A stretch of DNA of 64,000 nt, from contig CAWGYT010000022.1 of assembly GCA_963826795.1 (NCBI GenBank), positions 62,001-126,000 on the forward strand, in the 5' to 3' direction. The notes beneath the pieces were generated by a model that worked only from the letters and a program-made list of their open reading frames with translations, ran no database searches and was not told the origin of the DNA. Of the stretch, positions 7,940-17,357 are shown in pieces; the first letter of the stretch is position 1; each line of letters starts with the position of its first letter. This DNA is from CAWGYT01 sp963826795 (GTDB lineage: Bacteria > Planctomycetota > Planctomycetia > Pirellulales > Pirellulaceae). The translations under genes were made by a program, and so were the position numbers.

Positions 7940-10897
7940 TCACTCCCCCGGCGGATCCTCGCGCGGGACATCTCGGGTGGGATCAATCTGTTCGATCTGT
8001 TCGATTCTTTCGCCTGGCAAGGGATGGCGGTAGAGGTGGTACATCAGCCGGGAGGGAAGGACTCGTGGCGAGAGTTCCCCATACGTGGGACCGGCGTTTC
8101 GGGGAAAGGTCAGATTCGGTGCCGGCTGGTAGCCCGGGTCACTGATCTGCGGCCAGAATCCATTTTCGTCCACTTGCATCAACTCGAGATCCAGGACGAA
8201 ACGAGCTCGATCGACAAGGTAGCCGATCCGTAACCCGGCCACACCTCGCAGGGCGACACGCGAGTCCTGCAGGGCGTCCAAAAGGTCGCGACCACGCACG
8301 TCAGGCGTCCCCAGCGCCAGTTGCAGGCGAATGCTGATCACCCGCTCGTAGGCCAGCGCGGCGCTGGTCACGCTAATCGGATACTGCACTCGCGTCAGCT
8401 CGAGATTCCGGATCCCGGTGCGGATATCGAACTTGATGGTATCTTCCAGGCGCATCAGCGAGCGTCGCCCGACCTGGTAGTCGATCAGCGCAACTCGATA
8501 ATTGTTTCGCTGGGCACGACGATTGAAGGGAAGATCAAGTGACAGGCGGAGTTCGGTCCGGCTGTCATCAAAGTCGAAATCGAACGGCTCGTTCTTGTCC
8601 GTCCGCAAGGAATGACTGGCACTCAAGTTCAAAATCGAACGCAAGTCGTCGGCGGCCAACTTCACGCGCCGCCAATTATCCGCCAGGAAGCCCCGTTCGT
8701 TCATCAGGTCCAAACGTTGAATCAGCGCCGTGAGCATCGCATCATTGACGTCGATATCGACACTCGGCAGCCCCGTTTCCGAGCCTTCAATCAACGAATC
8801 GGTGGTGGCCAGCAGCTGGTCGGTGATCGCGATCGCCTCGCGGTCCTTCTCGGCTTCCGTGGGGGGCGTGGTGTAGTCGAGCAAAATATCCAGACGATCG
8901 ACGATGCTGTTCGCTTCAGGCAACATTCGCTGCAGCTCGGACAACAGCCGGCTCAGCTCCGCCGAACTGGGATTCCTGGCCAACGACTGCCGCGAGTCGT
9001 TCAGTTGCTCGATCAAGTCGCGCCACTGGCGGCGGACCTCTTCGGTGACAATCGGATCGACAGACTCCAGCGACTCCAGACGGATGAGTTGCTGATTGAT
9101 CAGGCGGAGTCGCGTCTCGAACAAGACGGTTCCTCGCAGGTAGATCAAGATCGGCGGCTGCTTGACATCCGGGCTGGAAACCTCTTGGAATTCAAGCTCC
9201 GTTCGCCTCACCTCGTTGCGTGCCTGTTCGACGAGCAGACGCGCGTACAGCTCCCGCAGCTGCGGCTCGCCCTCGCCCTGCTCCTCGGCTTGTCGCTTCA
9301 AGTCGTACCACTCCAGCACGCGTTCCAGCATGAACACGCTGGCGTTCAACAGATCGTCTCGCGAGAGAATCCGCTGGTTGCGCCGCGACAGAACACGTTC
9401 ACGCCATCGCCGAATTCGTTCGAGTGCCACCTCGATTTCGTCGAGCAAGGTCAGGCTATTCAATTCGTCGAGACTGATGTCCAGCGGCAGGTCGGTCGGC
9501 AGTCCCAGCGTCAGCTTGAAGCGATCCAGCGACTGCTTCAAGGAATTGCTGGTCGAAATCAGATCGAACCGCGCGGTCAGCATGCCTTGCTCGAACAGGT
9601 CGACGGCAACCTGATTCGGGGCATTCGTGACCTCCGCCCGCACCTCGGCGCGGGCCTGTTCGAGCGTTCTCACCAGCGAGAGATAATTCTGGGTGTCGAT
9701 TTCGATTCGGCGATAAGTCAGCAAGATGTCGTAGTACTGACTCGCGACGTCGAAGAAGAAAACCTTGCGAAAGCGTGCGAACTCGCGTGCTGCGTAGACC
9801 AGGTTTCGCTCGGACTGGATCAGAGGCTGCAGCAGAATGTCGCGTTGTAAGACACGTTGCGTCAGATCGAAAAGGAGTTCCGAGCTGACGTCGGATGCAA
9901 ACCCGTCAGGTCCATTGAACGTCAGCAAGACGTCGTTCGCGAACCGCGCGACAAAGTTCCCGCCCGTAGCCAGCATGCGCTCGATTTGAAACGCCGTGGG
10001 GACGCGAAGCGTGTTGACCGTGATCCCATTCGCGCGATCGTGCGCGTAGTTGACATCGGTCCCGTTGCCACCGTTGGAGAAACGCAGTTGGTAGTCGAAA
10101 CGCTGCAAGGACAACTCCAAGGCGGCAATGTAGAGTTGTTCCTTTTGCGTTTGATACTCGCGGCTATTCCGCTGCGCCAGTTCGATGATTTCGCGCAGCG
10201 TAAAGCGTGTGCCTGTGCCATCCGGCGGCGGCGCCGCGTCCCGAAAGGTCTGCTGGTACTCCTCCCTGACGCTTTCGAATTCCAGCATCGTTCGTAAACA
10301 ACTTGCCGGCAGCACATTCCAGTAGTTCGGTGGAACCGGCTGGATCGAGAGCTCCTTGGGCGTATTCCCGAACAGCTGCTCAGCCGGGTCCGGGTCACCC
10401 TCCGCCGACTCAAGCTGGGGTTCGGGCGGTGGGAGTCGTTCGGCATCGGAGTCGTCCGCTTGAAAGCTCACCAGCTGCACTCCCGTCTGACGACCGAGTT
10501 CGGGAACGATCGGCGGCAGTTTGCGGAGCGACGACACGGGATTGAGCTCAAGGCGCGGCGGAGTCGGCGGCGAGGATCGCTCGCTTTCCGTCCCGGTCGG
10601 GATCTCCTCTTCGGAGGCGTTCGTCGACTCGGATTCGTCCCCCGAGTACAGAATCGGGCCGGGGGAGGGCAGCCAGGGGAAATCGGGATTCGTGGGATCG
10701 GCCAGGCGCGAATCGGGCGTCGGGTAGACGGAGTAATTCTGAGGCAGCTGCCAGGGCGTCGAGAGGGACTTCTCGAGAACCAGACCGTAGGCGTCCTGAT
10801 CGGCGCGGAGGCGATAGTGGCGTCGACTGCAGCCGGTCGGCATCAGGCACGCCAGCATGATCGCCGTGACGAGCAACCGTTCGTGGTGTGGCCGCAC
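7940..10897 (-). CDS. Very large TolC-like outer-membrane efflux lipoprotein
   Basis: A 985-residue product with a lipoprotein leader (LLVTAIMLACLMPTGC; the lipobox cysteine is residue 23). A low-complexity, Pro/Glu-rich stretch of about 180 residues follows. The rest has the alpha-helical, Leu/Gln/Arg-rich pattern of outer-membrane efflux proteins (LREIIELAQRNSREYQTQKEQLYIAALEL near residue 230; RVALIDYQVGRRSLMRLED and LELTRVQYPISVTSAALAYERV near residues 835-880). Ordinary TolC proteins have about 450 residues. The extra length comes from the N-terminal extension and a long central helical insertion. It converges with the adaptor-permease operon, ending 21 bases from the permease gene, and probably supplies its outer-membrane channel. 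This pairing is inferred from position. Confidence 0.82.
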   Translation of the reverse strand: MRPHHERLLVTAIMLACLMPTGCSRRHYRLRADQDAYGLVLEKSLSTPWQLPQNYSVYPTPDSRLADPTNPDFPWLPSPGPILYSGDESESTNASEEEIPTGTESERSSPPTPPRLELNPVSSLRKLPPIVPELGRQTGVQLVSFQADDSDAERLPPPEPQLESAEGDPDPAEQLFGNTPKELSIQPVPPNYWNVLPASCLRTMLEFESVREEYQQTFRDAAPPPDGTGTRFTLREIIELAQRNSREYQTQKEQLYIAALELSLQRFDYQLRFSNGGNGTDVNYAHDRANGITVNTLRVPTAFQIERMLATGGNFVARFANDVLLTFNGPDGFASDVSSELLFDLTQRVLQRDILLQPLIQSERNLVYAAREFARFRKVFFFDVASQYYDILLTYRRIEIDTQNYLSLVRTLEQARAEVRAEVTNAPNQVAVDLFEQGMLTARFDLISTSNSLKQSLDRFKLTLGLPTDLPLDISLDELNSLTLLDEIEVALERIRRWRERVLSRRNQRILSRDDLLNASVFMLERVLEWYDLKRQAEEQGEGEPQLRELYARLLVEQARNEVRRTELEFQEVSSPDVKQPPILIYLRGTVLFETRLRLINQQLIRLESLESVDPIVTEEVRRQWRDLIEQLNDSRQSLARNPSSAELSRLLSELQRMLPEANSIVDRLDILLDYTTPPTEAEKDREAIAITDQLLATTDSLIEGSETGLPSVDIDVNDAMLTALIQRLDLMNERGFLADNWRRVKLAADDLRSILNLSASHSLRTDKNEPFDFDFDDSRTELRLSLDLPFNRRAQRNNYRVALIDYQVGRRSLMRLEDTIKFDIRTGIRNLELTRVQYPISVTSAALAYERVISIRLQLALGTPDVRGRDLLDALQDSRVALRGVAGLRIGYLVDRARFVLDLELMQVDENGFWPQISDPGYQPAPNLTFPRNAGPTYGELSPRVLPSRLMYHLYRHPLPGERIEQIEQIDPTRDVPREDPPGE

Positions 10898-11350
10898 GGT
10901 TCCCCCCTATGCTCAACGCGAAATAACCTCGGACGATCTTGTCTTGTCGGTCGGTTCCGTGGCAAACCTTGCGGAAAGTAGGGATCGCAAGGCCGTTTTG
11001 GGCGAATGGGGCCGGCCATCATGTCCTGAGGCGCCGCCCCAGCAGCGCCCTTGCCAGCTGTGCGAGCACTTCCGCGACTTGCAATCGCGGCGACTGCGGA
11101 CGGACGAAGTGCCAAGGGGCGAGCGAGGCCAAGCCTTGGCCCAGCCGTCCGCGCCACGGTCGGAATCAGCGGCGCCCCGCCAAGCGACGGCGGGCGACGT
11201 GCTATATCCCGACCGGCACGGTTGGTACACTGTCAGGCCGGGTTCCGGTTGCCCGGAGGGGATCGCGGACGGGCCTGCGGGCCAAGTCGGGAAGGTTCGA
11301 CCCGAGCTCCGCGCTGGGAAGACGCTATGGTAGGGAGCGAGATCGCAACG
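10898..11350. other. Intergenic region upstream of TolC-like and chorismate mutase genes
   Basis: About 450 GC-rich bases lie between divergent genes. Frames remain open by composition in several phases, including upstream of the chorismate mutase start, but none has protein-like sequence. No repeat or clear promoter motif was recognised. Confidence 0.5.
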
Positions 11351-11869
11351 ATGATGAGCTGTCGAGGAGTTCGTGGAGCGACGACGGCCGACGAAAACTC
11401 GCGCGAGGCGATTCTGCAGTCGACTCGGCAACTGCTGGCGATCATGATCCGACAGAATGGGATCGAGGCGGACCGCGTGGCCAGCGCGATCTTCACGACC
11501 ACCAGCGATCTGGATGCCGAGTTCCCGGCACTGGCCGCTCGACAGCTGGGTTGGCTGGACGTCCCGCTGCTGTGCACCAACGAAATCGATGTCCCCGGCT
11601 CGCTCCGCCGTTGCGTCCGAATCCTGGTGCATTGGAATACGGCGCGGCCGCAAAAGGAAATCAAACACGTGTACCTCAAAGGCGCGATTCAGCTGCGTCC
11701 CGATCTCTCGAAATTGCCTCCGGTCGACATGGATGAACTGGAGTCCTGGATCGCCGAGCACTTGATCGACGCTTCGGCAGATAGCGCTTCGGCAGATAGC
11801 GCCGACTCGGCGCTGATCGAGGTTGGTTCTCTGGCACTCGCGTCCAACCCACGGGAGGAACCGCCTGTC
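11351..11869 (+). CDS. aroH: AroH-type (class II) chorismate mutase, in frame with the downstream sulfatase
   Basis: The start MMSCRGVRGATT closely matches the N-terminus of monofunctional AroH enzymes, which convert chorismate to prephenate for Phe/Tyr synthesis. Further family landmarks are IFTTTSDLDAEFPA, LLCTNEIDVPGSLRRCVR (binding and catalytic arginine region) and the C-terminal KHVYLKGAIQLRPDLS. A helical extension (MDELESWIAEHL) follows, then a small repeat rich in Ser-Ala-Asp encoded by a duplicated 15-base unit at about 11779-11808. No stop codon separates this gene from the sulfatase. I end it arbitrarily at the ATG at 11870; the true end could be earlier if an indel removed the stop, or the two could be one fused protein. 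ATG codons at 11327 and 11354 are alternative starts. Confidence 0.85.
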
Positions 11870-13561
11870 ATGTCGCTGCTCCAGCCGCCCCGAGCCGTCG
11901 ATCGCCGCAGGCCACCGCTTGGCGGGAATCGCCACGACCTGGAAAAGGCCCGCTTCGGCCTGGAGACGAGCCGGCTCGGTGCCCGGGAACGCGTCCCCCG
12001 GCGACGTCGACTGCCCACGCGATTCGCACTCGTCCTGGGATGGCTTGTATGCGGCTGGGGCATCGCGATGGCCGCGGAAAAGACCCGTCCGAATATTCTG
12101 CTGGCGATCTCGGATGACCAATCGTATCCCTATGCCTCGGCCTATGGATGCCAGGGCGTGAAGACACCGGCCATGGATCGAGTTGCTCGGATGGGCGTCT
12201 TGTTTCCCCACGCCTTCGCGCCCTCACCCGGATGCAGTCCCACTCGAGCGTCCATCCTGACGGGACGCTATCCCTGGCAAAACGAACATGCGGGGACCCA
12301 CGCCAGTTCCTTTTCGAGTCGCTTCGCGGTGTATCCGGATCTGCTGGAGGCCGCGGGCTATCACGTCGGCATGGTCGGCAAGGGTTGGGGCCCGGGCAAT
12401 TTTGAAGTGGGCGGATTCAAACGCAATCCGGCGGGCCCGACCTATCGCAAGACGTTCGAGGACGCCCCGGAAGGCGTCAGCTCAATCGACTACGCAGGAG
12501 CATTTGAGCAGTTTCTCGCGGACCGTCGACCGGGACAGCCGTTCTGTTTTTGGTTCGGTTGTCACGAACCGCATCGTCGCTACGCGCGCGGCATCGGTCG
12601 CCGGCACGGGGGAGATCCGTCGCAGCTCGTCGTGCCCGCCTTCTTGCCGGACGACCCCGTCGTGCGCGACGACCTGTTGGACTACGCGTTCGAGATCGCC
12701 TGGTTCGACCGGCATCTGGCGCGGATGCTCGACGTCTTGGAAGCGGCGGGCGAACTGGATCAGACGTTGATTGTGGTGACGAGCGACAACGGGATGCCGT
12801 TTCCACGAGCGAAAGCGAATCTGTACGAGTACGGAATCCATGTTCCCTTGGCGATCTCTTGGCCCGAGACGATTCCGGCCGGACGCCGCGTCGACGACTT
12901 GGTGAATCTGGTGGACCTGATGCCCACGTTTCTGGAGGCGGCGGCCGTGCCGCATCCGGGCGAGCCAGCCATGAGCGGAAAGAGTCTCCTGCCCATCCTG
13001 CAAACGACGGCCGAAGGACGAATTGATCCGCAGCGAGATGCGACGTACGCCGGACGTGAGCGCCATTCGTCGTCGCGCTGGAACAATCGGGGATACCCGC
13101 AGCGTGCGGTGCGTACCGAACAATTCCTGTACATCCGGAATTTCCACCCTGATCGCTGGCCCGCCGGTGCGCCGCAGAAGTTCGCAGGACGAGACGCCGA
13201 CGGCAACCCCAAGCTTGGCCCAAGGCACGGGGCTTATCACGACATTGACGGCTCACCGACGCTCAGTTGGCTCACACAGAACGCGGATCGCGCGCCGCAA
13301 GCACGCTACTTGCAATGGGCCGTGTCTAAACGACCCGCGGAGGAGCTGTACGACGTCCGGCAAGATCCCGCCTGTCTCGTCAACCTGATCGCCGACCCCT
13401 CCCATGCGGCGATCCGCCAAGCACTGTCCGACAGGCTCCGGGACTTCCTCCGCGCCACGGGCGACCCGCGCATCCTGGACGGCGGCGACGTCTTCGAATC
13501 CTACCCGCGGTATAGTCCGCAACGATCCTTTCCCGCGCCCGATCCCACCTCGGCCAAATAA
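11870..13561 (+). CDS. Formylglycine-dependent sulfatase, exported
   Basis: The product is a type I sulfatase. A hydrophobic export segment (FALVLGWLVCGWGIAMAA) precedes the metal-binding start of the enzyme (RPNILLAISDDQSYPY). The active-site motif CSPTRA begins at the Cys codon at 12233; this is the CxPxR signature in which cysteine is oxidised to formylglycine. Further sites are GRYPWQNEHAGTH, VGMVGKGWG, CHEPHRRY and VVTSDNGMPFPRAK. Such enzymes hydrolyse sulfate esters of polysaccharides and are abundant in planctomycetes. The frame is continuous with the upstream chorismate mutase. ATG 11870 is the last ATG ahead of the export segment, but about 60 basic residues then precede that segment, so the real start is uncertain. 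No carbohydrate-active neighbours help define the substrate. Confidence 0.88.
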   Translation: MSLLQPPRAVDRRRPPLGGNRHDLEKARFGLETSRLGARERVPRRRRLPTRFALVLGWLVCGWGIAMAAEKTRPNILLAISDDQSYPYASAYGCQGVKTPAMDRVARMGVLFPHAFAPSPGCSPTRASILTGRYPWQNEHAGTHASSFSSRFAVYPDLLEAAGYHVGMVGKGWGPGNFEVGGFKRNPAGPTYRKTFEDAPEGVSSIDYAGAFEQFLADRRPGQPFCFWFGCHEPHRRYARGIGRRHGGDPSQLVVPAFLPDDPVVRDDLLDYAFEIAWFDRHLARMLDVLEAAGELDQTLIVVTSDNGMPFPRAKANLYEYGIHVPLAISWPETIPAGRRVDDLVNLVDLMPTFLEAAAVPHPGEPAMSGKSLLPILQTTAEGRIDPQRDATYAGRERHSSSRWNNRGYPQRAVRTEQFLYIRNFHPDRWPAGAPQKFAGRDADGNPKLGPRHGAYHDIDGSPTLSWLTQNADRAPQARYLQWAVSKRPAEELYDVRQDPACLVNLIADPSHAAIRQALSDRLRDFLRATGDPRILDGGDVFESYPRYSPQRSFPAPDPTSAK

Positions 13562-13570
13562 GATCGAAAT

Positions 13571-13605
13571 CGGGAGGGCAACGACTCGGGAGCCTTGCCC
13601 TCCCG
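13571..13605. terminator. Hairpin between convergent sulfatase and DUF1570 genes
   Basis: Arms CGGGAGGGCAA and TTGCCCTCCCG pair perfectly over 11 bases with a 13-base loop. A further CCCTCCCGG lies just downstream. Related arms recur at 21888-21957, so this is one member of a palindrome family. Its position between two convergent genes suggests a bidirectional terminator; there is no T tract. Confidence 0.6.
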
Positions 13606-13633
13606 TCGCGCGCCCTCCCGGTTGATCGTCGTG

Positions 13634-14998
13634 TCAGCGGCGGTGGAGCCAGGTTCGCGCGAACCGTTCGGCGGTCTCGCGGTTGGGGAACGCCTGGATG
13701 CGGTACACGCCTCGGTTGGCGTTTTGCTGTTGATACTTCTGCAGCTCGGCGGGAGAGGACGTCACGAAGGTTTCGCGTTTGTCGGTCTGCAGCATCATCA
13801 CAAAATGAGTTTGGTTCAGGATCGGATTCACGTACGGCAGCGACGACAGGTAGGCGATCAGATCCTGCTCGGTTTTCCCGCAGTCCTGAGAAAAATGCTT
13901 GGCGAAGACGCTGCCCAGCGGAACCGATTGGAGCGGGGCGAGTTGGCTGACGTCTTGCAGGCACGCTCGGAATTCGTCGCGTTGGTACCTTGCAAAGTAG
14001 TGAATCAGCGCCCAGGAAGTGGCGTATCCCAAGGAATCGAGCGATCTCGATTCGACCGCTCGGCGAATCAACTGCCCTTCCGTACTCCGCCCCTGCTGCT
14101 GCTTGTAAAACTCACTCAGCTCGTGCAGGCGGAGGTCGTTGACCAGGCCCACGCCCTTCCAGCGAACGCGGCGATCAAGTTCCGTCGGCGCAAAGTACTC
14201 GGCCAAGCCTTCGCTAAACCAAACGGGCCAGCGGGAAAGACGCTTCTGGACGTTAATGTTGTGCAGGATCTGGTGAACGCCTTCATGAGCAATCGTGGAA
14301 ACAGATTGCTTGAAGGCAAGTTCGGGCGCAAGCTCCGCCAGTTTCGATTGCTCGAACATCACCACGTGGTTGGAGAGTGCATTGTAGTAGGCGACCAACC
14401 CTTCCGGCACGGCCCGGTATTTCTCGAACTCGTCCTGCGTCCGGAACATGATTACGACCAAGGGAAACTCAGGATCCAGCACGTCCAGCTTCTGGCGACG
14501 AAAGTAATCGAACAGCGCCGGATACATCGTTTCCATAATTCGGCTGGTCGCCGTCGCGAAGGCGTCGCTCGCGTTGTAAACGTACAGATACCGACGAGTC
14601 GTTCGCGTACGGAAACCCGCAAACCGATCCTTGGTCAGCTGATCTGCCAGCGCACGCTTGCTGAGCGGCTCGAAGGGCCGATCCGTGGGCGTCGTCTGGT
14701 CGACGGGAAGCGAGACCAGTCGGCCATCGGGCAACAACACGACAAAGTAGTTTCCCACTTCCAAATAGACGCGTGCCACCGTCGGCTCGTCGCCATCGCC
14801 AGCAACGATCACGTGGCGGTCGCCTCCCGGGACCGGCGGCGCATCCGGCAGCAGCAGCCCAAGTTCTTCGGGCGTGGCCTGCGGCATCGCGGGCTCGCCC
14901 TGGACCGTCGCCGCAGGCCAAAACACCCAACCCAAGACCCCAGCCACAACGCTCGTTAGCACCAGCCAACGTCGCCTGTCGCAGGCCGGTCGGGGCAT
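13634..14998 (-). CDS. DUF1570-type putative zinc metallopeptidase, membrane-anchored or exported
   Basis: The approximately 454-residue protein has a basic N-terminus and a hydrophobic segment (RRRWLVLTSVVAGVLGWVFW) that should act as signal or anchor. A central block contains FRTRTTRRYLYVYNASDAFA and LVVIMFRTQDEFEKY. The zinc-binding signature HEGVHQ follows within VSTIAHEGVHQILHN, with WFSEGLAEYF about 20 residues later. This HExxH plus downstream Glu arrangement is that of gluzincin-like DUF1570 proteins, common in planctomycetes and without a known substrate. The start at 14998 is chosen over 15046 because AGGAA lies 3-7 bases upstream and the signal segment then begins near the N-terminus. 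The gene converges with the sulfatase gene. Confidence 0.75.
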   Translation of the reverse strand: MPRPACDRRRWLVLTSVVAGVLGWVFWPAATVQGEPAMPQATPEELGLLLPDAPPVPGGDRHVIVAGDGDEPTVARVYLEVGNYFVVLLPDGRLVSLPVDQTTPTDRPFEPLSKRALADQLTKDRFAGFRTRTTRRYLYVYNASDAFATATSRIMETMYPALFDYFRRQKLDVLDPEFPLVVIMFRTQDEFEKYRAVPEGLVAYYNALSNHVVMFEQSKLAELAPELAFKQSVSTIAHEGVHQILHNINVQKRLSRWPVWFSEGLAEYFAPTELDRRVRWKGVGLVNDLRLHELSEFYKQQQGRSTEGQLIRRAVESRSLDSLGYATSWALIHYFARYQRDEFRACLQDVSQLAPLQSVPLGSVFAKHFSQDCGKTEQDLIAYLSSLPYVNPILNQTHFVMMLQTDKRETFVTSSPAELQKYQQQNANRGVYRIQAFPNRETAERFARTWLHRR

Positions 14999-15001
14999 TC
15001 G

Positions 15002-15006
15002 TTCCT
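15002..15006 (-). promoter_or_regulatory. Ribosome binding site deciding the DUF1570 start
   Basis: AGGAA on the minus strand lies three bases upstream of ATG 14998. It favours this start over the in-frame ATG codons at 15046 and nearby. Confidence 0.45.
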
Positions 15007-15314
15007 GAGGGTCGATCCGCAACATCCTGATCGCACGCATCCGCAAGGGCTCGGTGATTGAGGAAGGCGAGATGAATCAGCCGAATTGACGATTCGAAAG
15101 ATAAGAGATGACGCCTTACTGATTCATTAAGCATATTTTGAGTCGGATCCGTGCGGGGGTCAATCCGGGGGGAAATGCGGCGATACGAGGGACTTCCCTC
15201 AGCGTCAGCGATTTCCCTGTACTTTTCGTGGCCAAACGCCACTTCTATAATGCCCCTTCGGTTTCGTTGCAGGAAGCACAACCCGATTCTCGCTTCGTTG
15301 AGGGGCCAGTGTCG
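15007..15314. other. Intergenic region upstream of yacG
   Basis: Divergent spacer between the DUF1570 gene and yacG. The part around 15090-15145 is AT-rich and could hold promoters. The open frame from 15138 that runs into yacG has no protein-like character before ATG 15315. No repeat or hairpin was seen. Confidence 0.5.
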
Positions 15315-15527
15315 ATGGAGTACGGTTCTCGTCCAAATCGCCGTCCGCAAGGCGTCCGATGCCCCACCTGCGGCCGGACGGTCGATCCTCAGCAGACCTC
15401 CGCGATGCCTTTCTGCTCGATCCGCTGTCGGCAAATCGATTTGGGGCGTTGGTTCAACGAGGAGATCGGATTGCCTGTGATGCCTGATGACGAGGAAGGG
15501 GAGAGCCGGTCGGCGTCTCCAGGTTGA
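15315..15527 (+). CDS. yacG: YacG-family DNA gyrase inhibitor, zinc protein
   Basis: The 70-residue product has the compact YacG zinc knuckle: VRCPTCGRTV at about residues 13-22, then PFCSIRCRQIDLGRWFNEE around residues 34-52, giving CxxC and CxxxC ligands. The RCRQIDLGRWxxE phrase is diagnostic of the family. In E. coli YacG binds gyrase and protects it from poisons by blocking DNA binding. The acidic C-terminus (MPDDEEGE) is typical. The frame is open upstream to 15138, but ATG 15315 gives the normal family length. The gene ends 31 bases before the next gene on the same strand. Confidence 0.88.
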   Translation: MEYGSRPNRRPQGVRCPTCGRTVDPQQTSAMPFCSIRCRQIDLGRWFNEEIGLPVMPDDEEGESRSASPG

Positions 15528-15558
15528 GCCACTTTTCGACTGAGCGAAGGCGTTTGGT

Positions 15559-16955
15559 ATGTCCGACGAAGACGGCATGGTACGTTCGATTTCTTGGCCG
15601 GACCTTTGTCCGTGGACCATCCTGTTTCGCCTGTACCGCCTTTCGTTGTCGGTCCAGTTCTTGACGTTGGCGTTCGTGGGCGTCCTGTCCGTCTCACTCG
15701 GTTGGACGCTGCTCGGGGGAGTCGTCTTGTCGGACACGGCGGCGGCTGACCCAACGACGCGGCAGTTTCTCCAGCATGTCGGCCGCTGGTCCGATCCCAC
15801 CTGGTCATTCTTGCCGGAGGTACCGGAACCGGAGCGACCCGCGTCGGGGATGGTGGATGCCGAGATCGTTGTCGACGAGATCGCGGCGCCGGCCGACGGC
15901 AACTCGCCGGCCCGCAGCCTGTTGGCCATCGTTTGGCAAAGCTGGTTGGCGCCGACGCCGGCCTACGCGATCATCGAGCCAATGCGCCGCGTGGTCGACC
16001 CGCGGAACAGCTGGACGCAGTTCCTTTTCTACCTTTTCGGCAGCGCCTGGACCCTGCTGGTTTGGAGCTTAATCGGAGGCGCCCTGACGCGAGCAGCGGC
16101 CGTCCGACTGGGGCGGGACGAGCGGGTCGGCCTGCGCGACTCGCTGGAATTCGCGCGTCGCAAGATCTTGTCATTCTTGGGGGCGCCCTGCTGCCGCTGG
16201 GAGCCGTCCTGGCACTCGGCATCCCGCTCTGGATCTTGGGACTCCTGATGCGAACGAACTTGGGCGTCGTGCTCGGCGGACTGGTGTGGCTGCCAGTGGG
16301 GTTGTCCGCGTTTGTCATGACGATCTTCGCCATCGGTGTCCTCTTCGGGTGGCCGTTGATGTGGTCCGCGATCAGCACCGAGGGTTCCGACGCGTTCGAT
16401 GCGATCAGCCGCTCGTACGCCTACACCTTTCAGCGGCCCCTGCACTATTTCGCCTACACACTCCTCGCCAGCCTGCTGGGCTTGCTCGGCTGGATCATGG
16501 TCGGCCTGTTCTGCGACGCGATCTTCCAGTTCGCGATGTTGGGTGTCGGGGCCGGTCTCGGAACGCAACGCATGCAGGAATTGCAAAACGCCGTGCTGTC
16601 GCCCAGCGAGACAACGTCCGGTCTCGTAAGATTCGGAGTCGCCCTGATCGGCTTCTTCAACCGCTGCATTTACGCCTTGCGGCTGGCCTATTCGTACAGT
16701 TTCCTGTGGTCCGCCGCCGTCGCCGTTTACTTGCTGTTGCGGCGCGACGCGGATCAGACTGAGCTGGACGATGTGTTTGTTGAAGACGACGAAGGAATCG
16801 CATACGGTTTGCCCGAGCTGAGTCCGGACGAGCAGGGCGTGCCGGGTGTCGAGAGCAAATCCTCGGCTTCGCCAGACGCCGTAGCGGGACAGGACGCATC
16901 ACCCGCTCCACCGACCTGGACCGAGCCGGACGAATCCCGCTCGACGCCGTCCTGA
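15559..16955 (+). CDS. Polytopic membrane protein of unknown function, one apparent frameshift
   Basis: Two overlapping frames join into a protein of about 465 residues. The first supplies MSDEDGMVRSISW, an N-terminal membrane helix (FLTLAFVGVLSVSLGWTLLG), a loop of about 100 residues and a second helix (FLFYLFGSAWTLLVWSLIGGAL). The second frame continues with ALLPLGAVLALGIPLWILGLL and several further helices, then an acidic Ser/Pro-rich cytoplasmic tail. The break lies in the G run at 16179-16183: one more G would restore LSFLGGALLPLGAVLALG. No catalytic motif was recognised. Genes of this general plan are common in planctomycetes, but I cannot give a function. It follows yacG by 31 bases and may share its transcript. 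Confidence 0.75.
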
Positions 16956-17010
16956 ATGCCGCGACCAGCTGAGCTGACCAGACGCCGCGACGAATCGGGC
17001 CAGCGCCGGC

Positions 17011-17355
17011 TTACTGGAGATACTGAGCGGGCTGGGCGTGAAACTGGCCGCGTGTGACCACTTGCCACCCTGCGGTGCGGGCCGCATCAAGTTTACCGCG
17101 ATGGACGTGAGGGCCGATCGCCAATCGCCGCACGGCCGGTTCCGAGGCACCGGCCACGAGCCGCCGAGCCACGTCGGCAGGATCGAGATCCGGCAGATTC
17201 AGATCGATAATGACTTGGCGAAAGACTCCCTGGCCAACCGCCTCGAGCAGCTGCGCCGGGCTGGCGACGGTTTCCAACGAGATCCCCGCGTCGCGGGCGG
17301 CCTGGGCCACTTGCGAACTGAGCATCAAATCGGTGGTCAAGAGAATGCAACTCAT
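17011..17355 (-). CDS. Receiver-like (degenerate response regulator) protein
   Basis: The 114-residue single-domain product has the alternating beta/alpha pattern of a CheY-like receiver: CILLTTDLMLSSQVAQAARD, LETVASPAQLLEAV, QVIIDLNLPDLDP and LAIGPHVHRGKLDAARTAG. The phosphoacceptor-position Asp is present in IIDLNLPD. The acid pocket has only one Asp (TTDLM), and the conserved Lys near the end is replaced in VVTRGQF, so normal phosphotransfer is doubtful. The ATG at 17355 lies 3 bases past the stop of the P-II gene, and a GTG at 17361 overlaps that stop, so translation of the two is likely coupled. This suggests a partner role in nitrogen or carbon signalling. That role is inferred from the arrangement. 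Confidence 0.72.
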   Translation of the reverse strand: MSCILLTTDLMLSSQVAQAARDAGISLETVASPAQLLEAVGQGVFRQVIIDLNLPDLDPADVARRLVAGASEPAVRRLAIGPHVHRGKLDAARTAGWQVVTRGQFHAQPAQYLQ

Positions 17356-17357
17356 CG

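Noticed and set aside
8612..9850. A 412-codon plus-strand open frame
   Set aside because: It lies antisense to the TolC-like lipoprotein gene and has Arg/Gln-rich shadow composition; the minus-strand protein has the family motifs.
11051..11350. Upstream extension of chorismate mutase
   Set aside because: The extension is Arg/Gly/Pro-rich without family match, and MMSCRGVRGATT aligns with the natural N-terminus of AroH enzymes.
10913..12211. A 432-codon minus-strand open frame
   Set aside because: It is antisense to the chorismate mutase and sulfatase start, has shadow composition and no recognisable motif.
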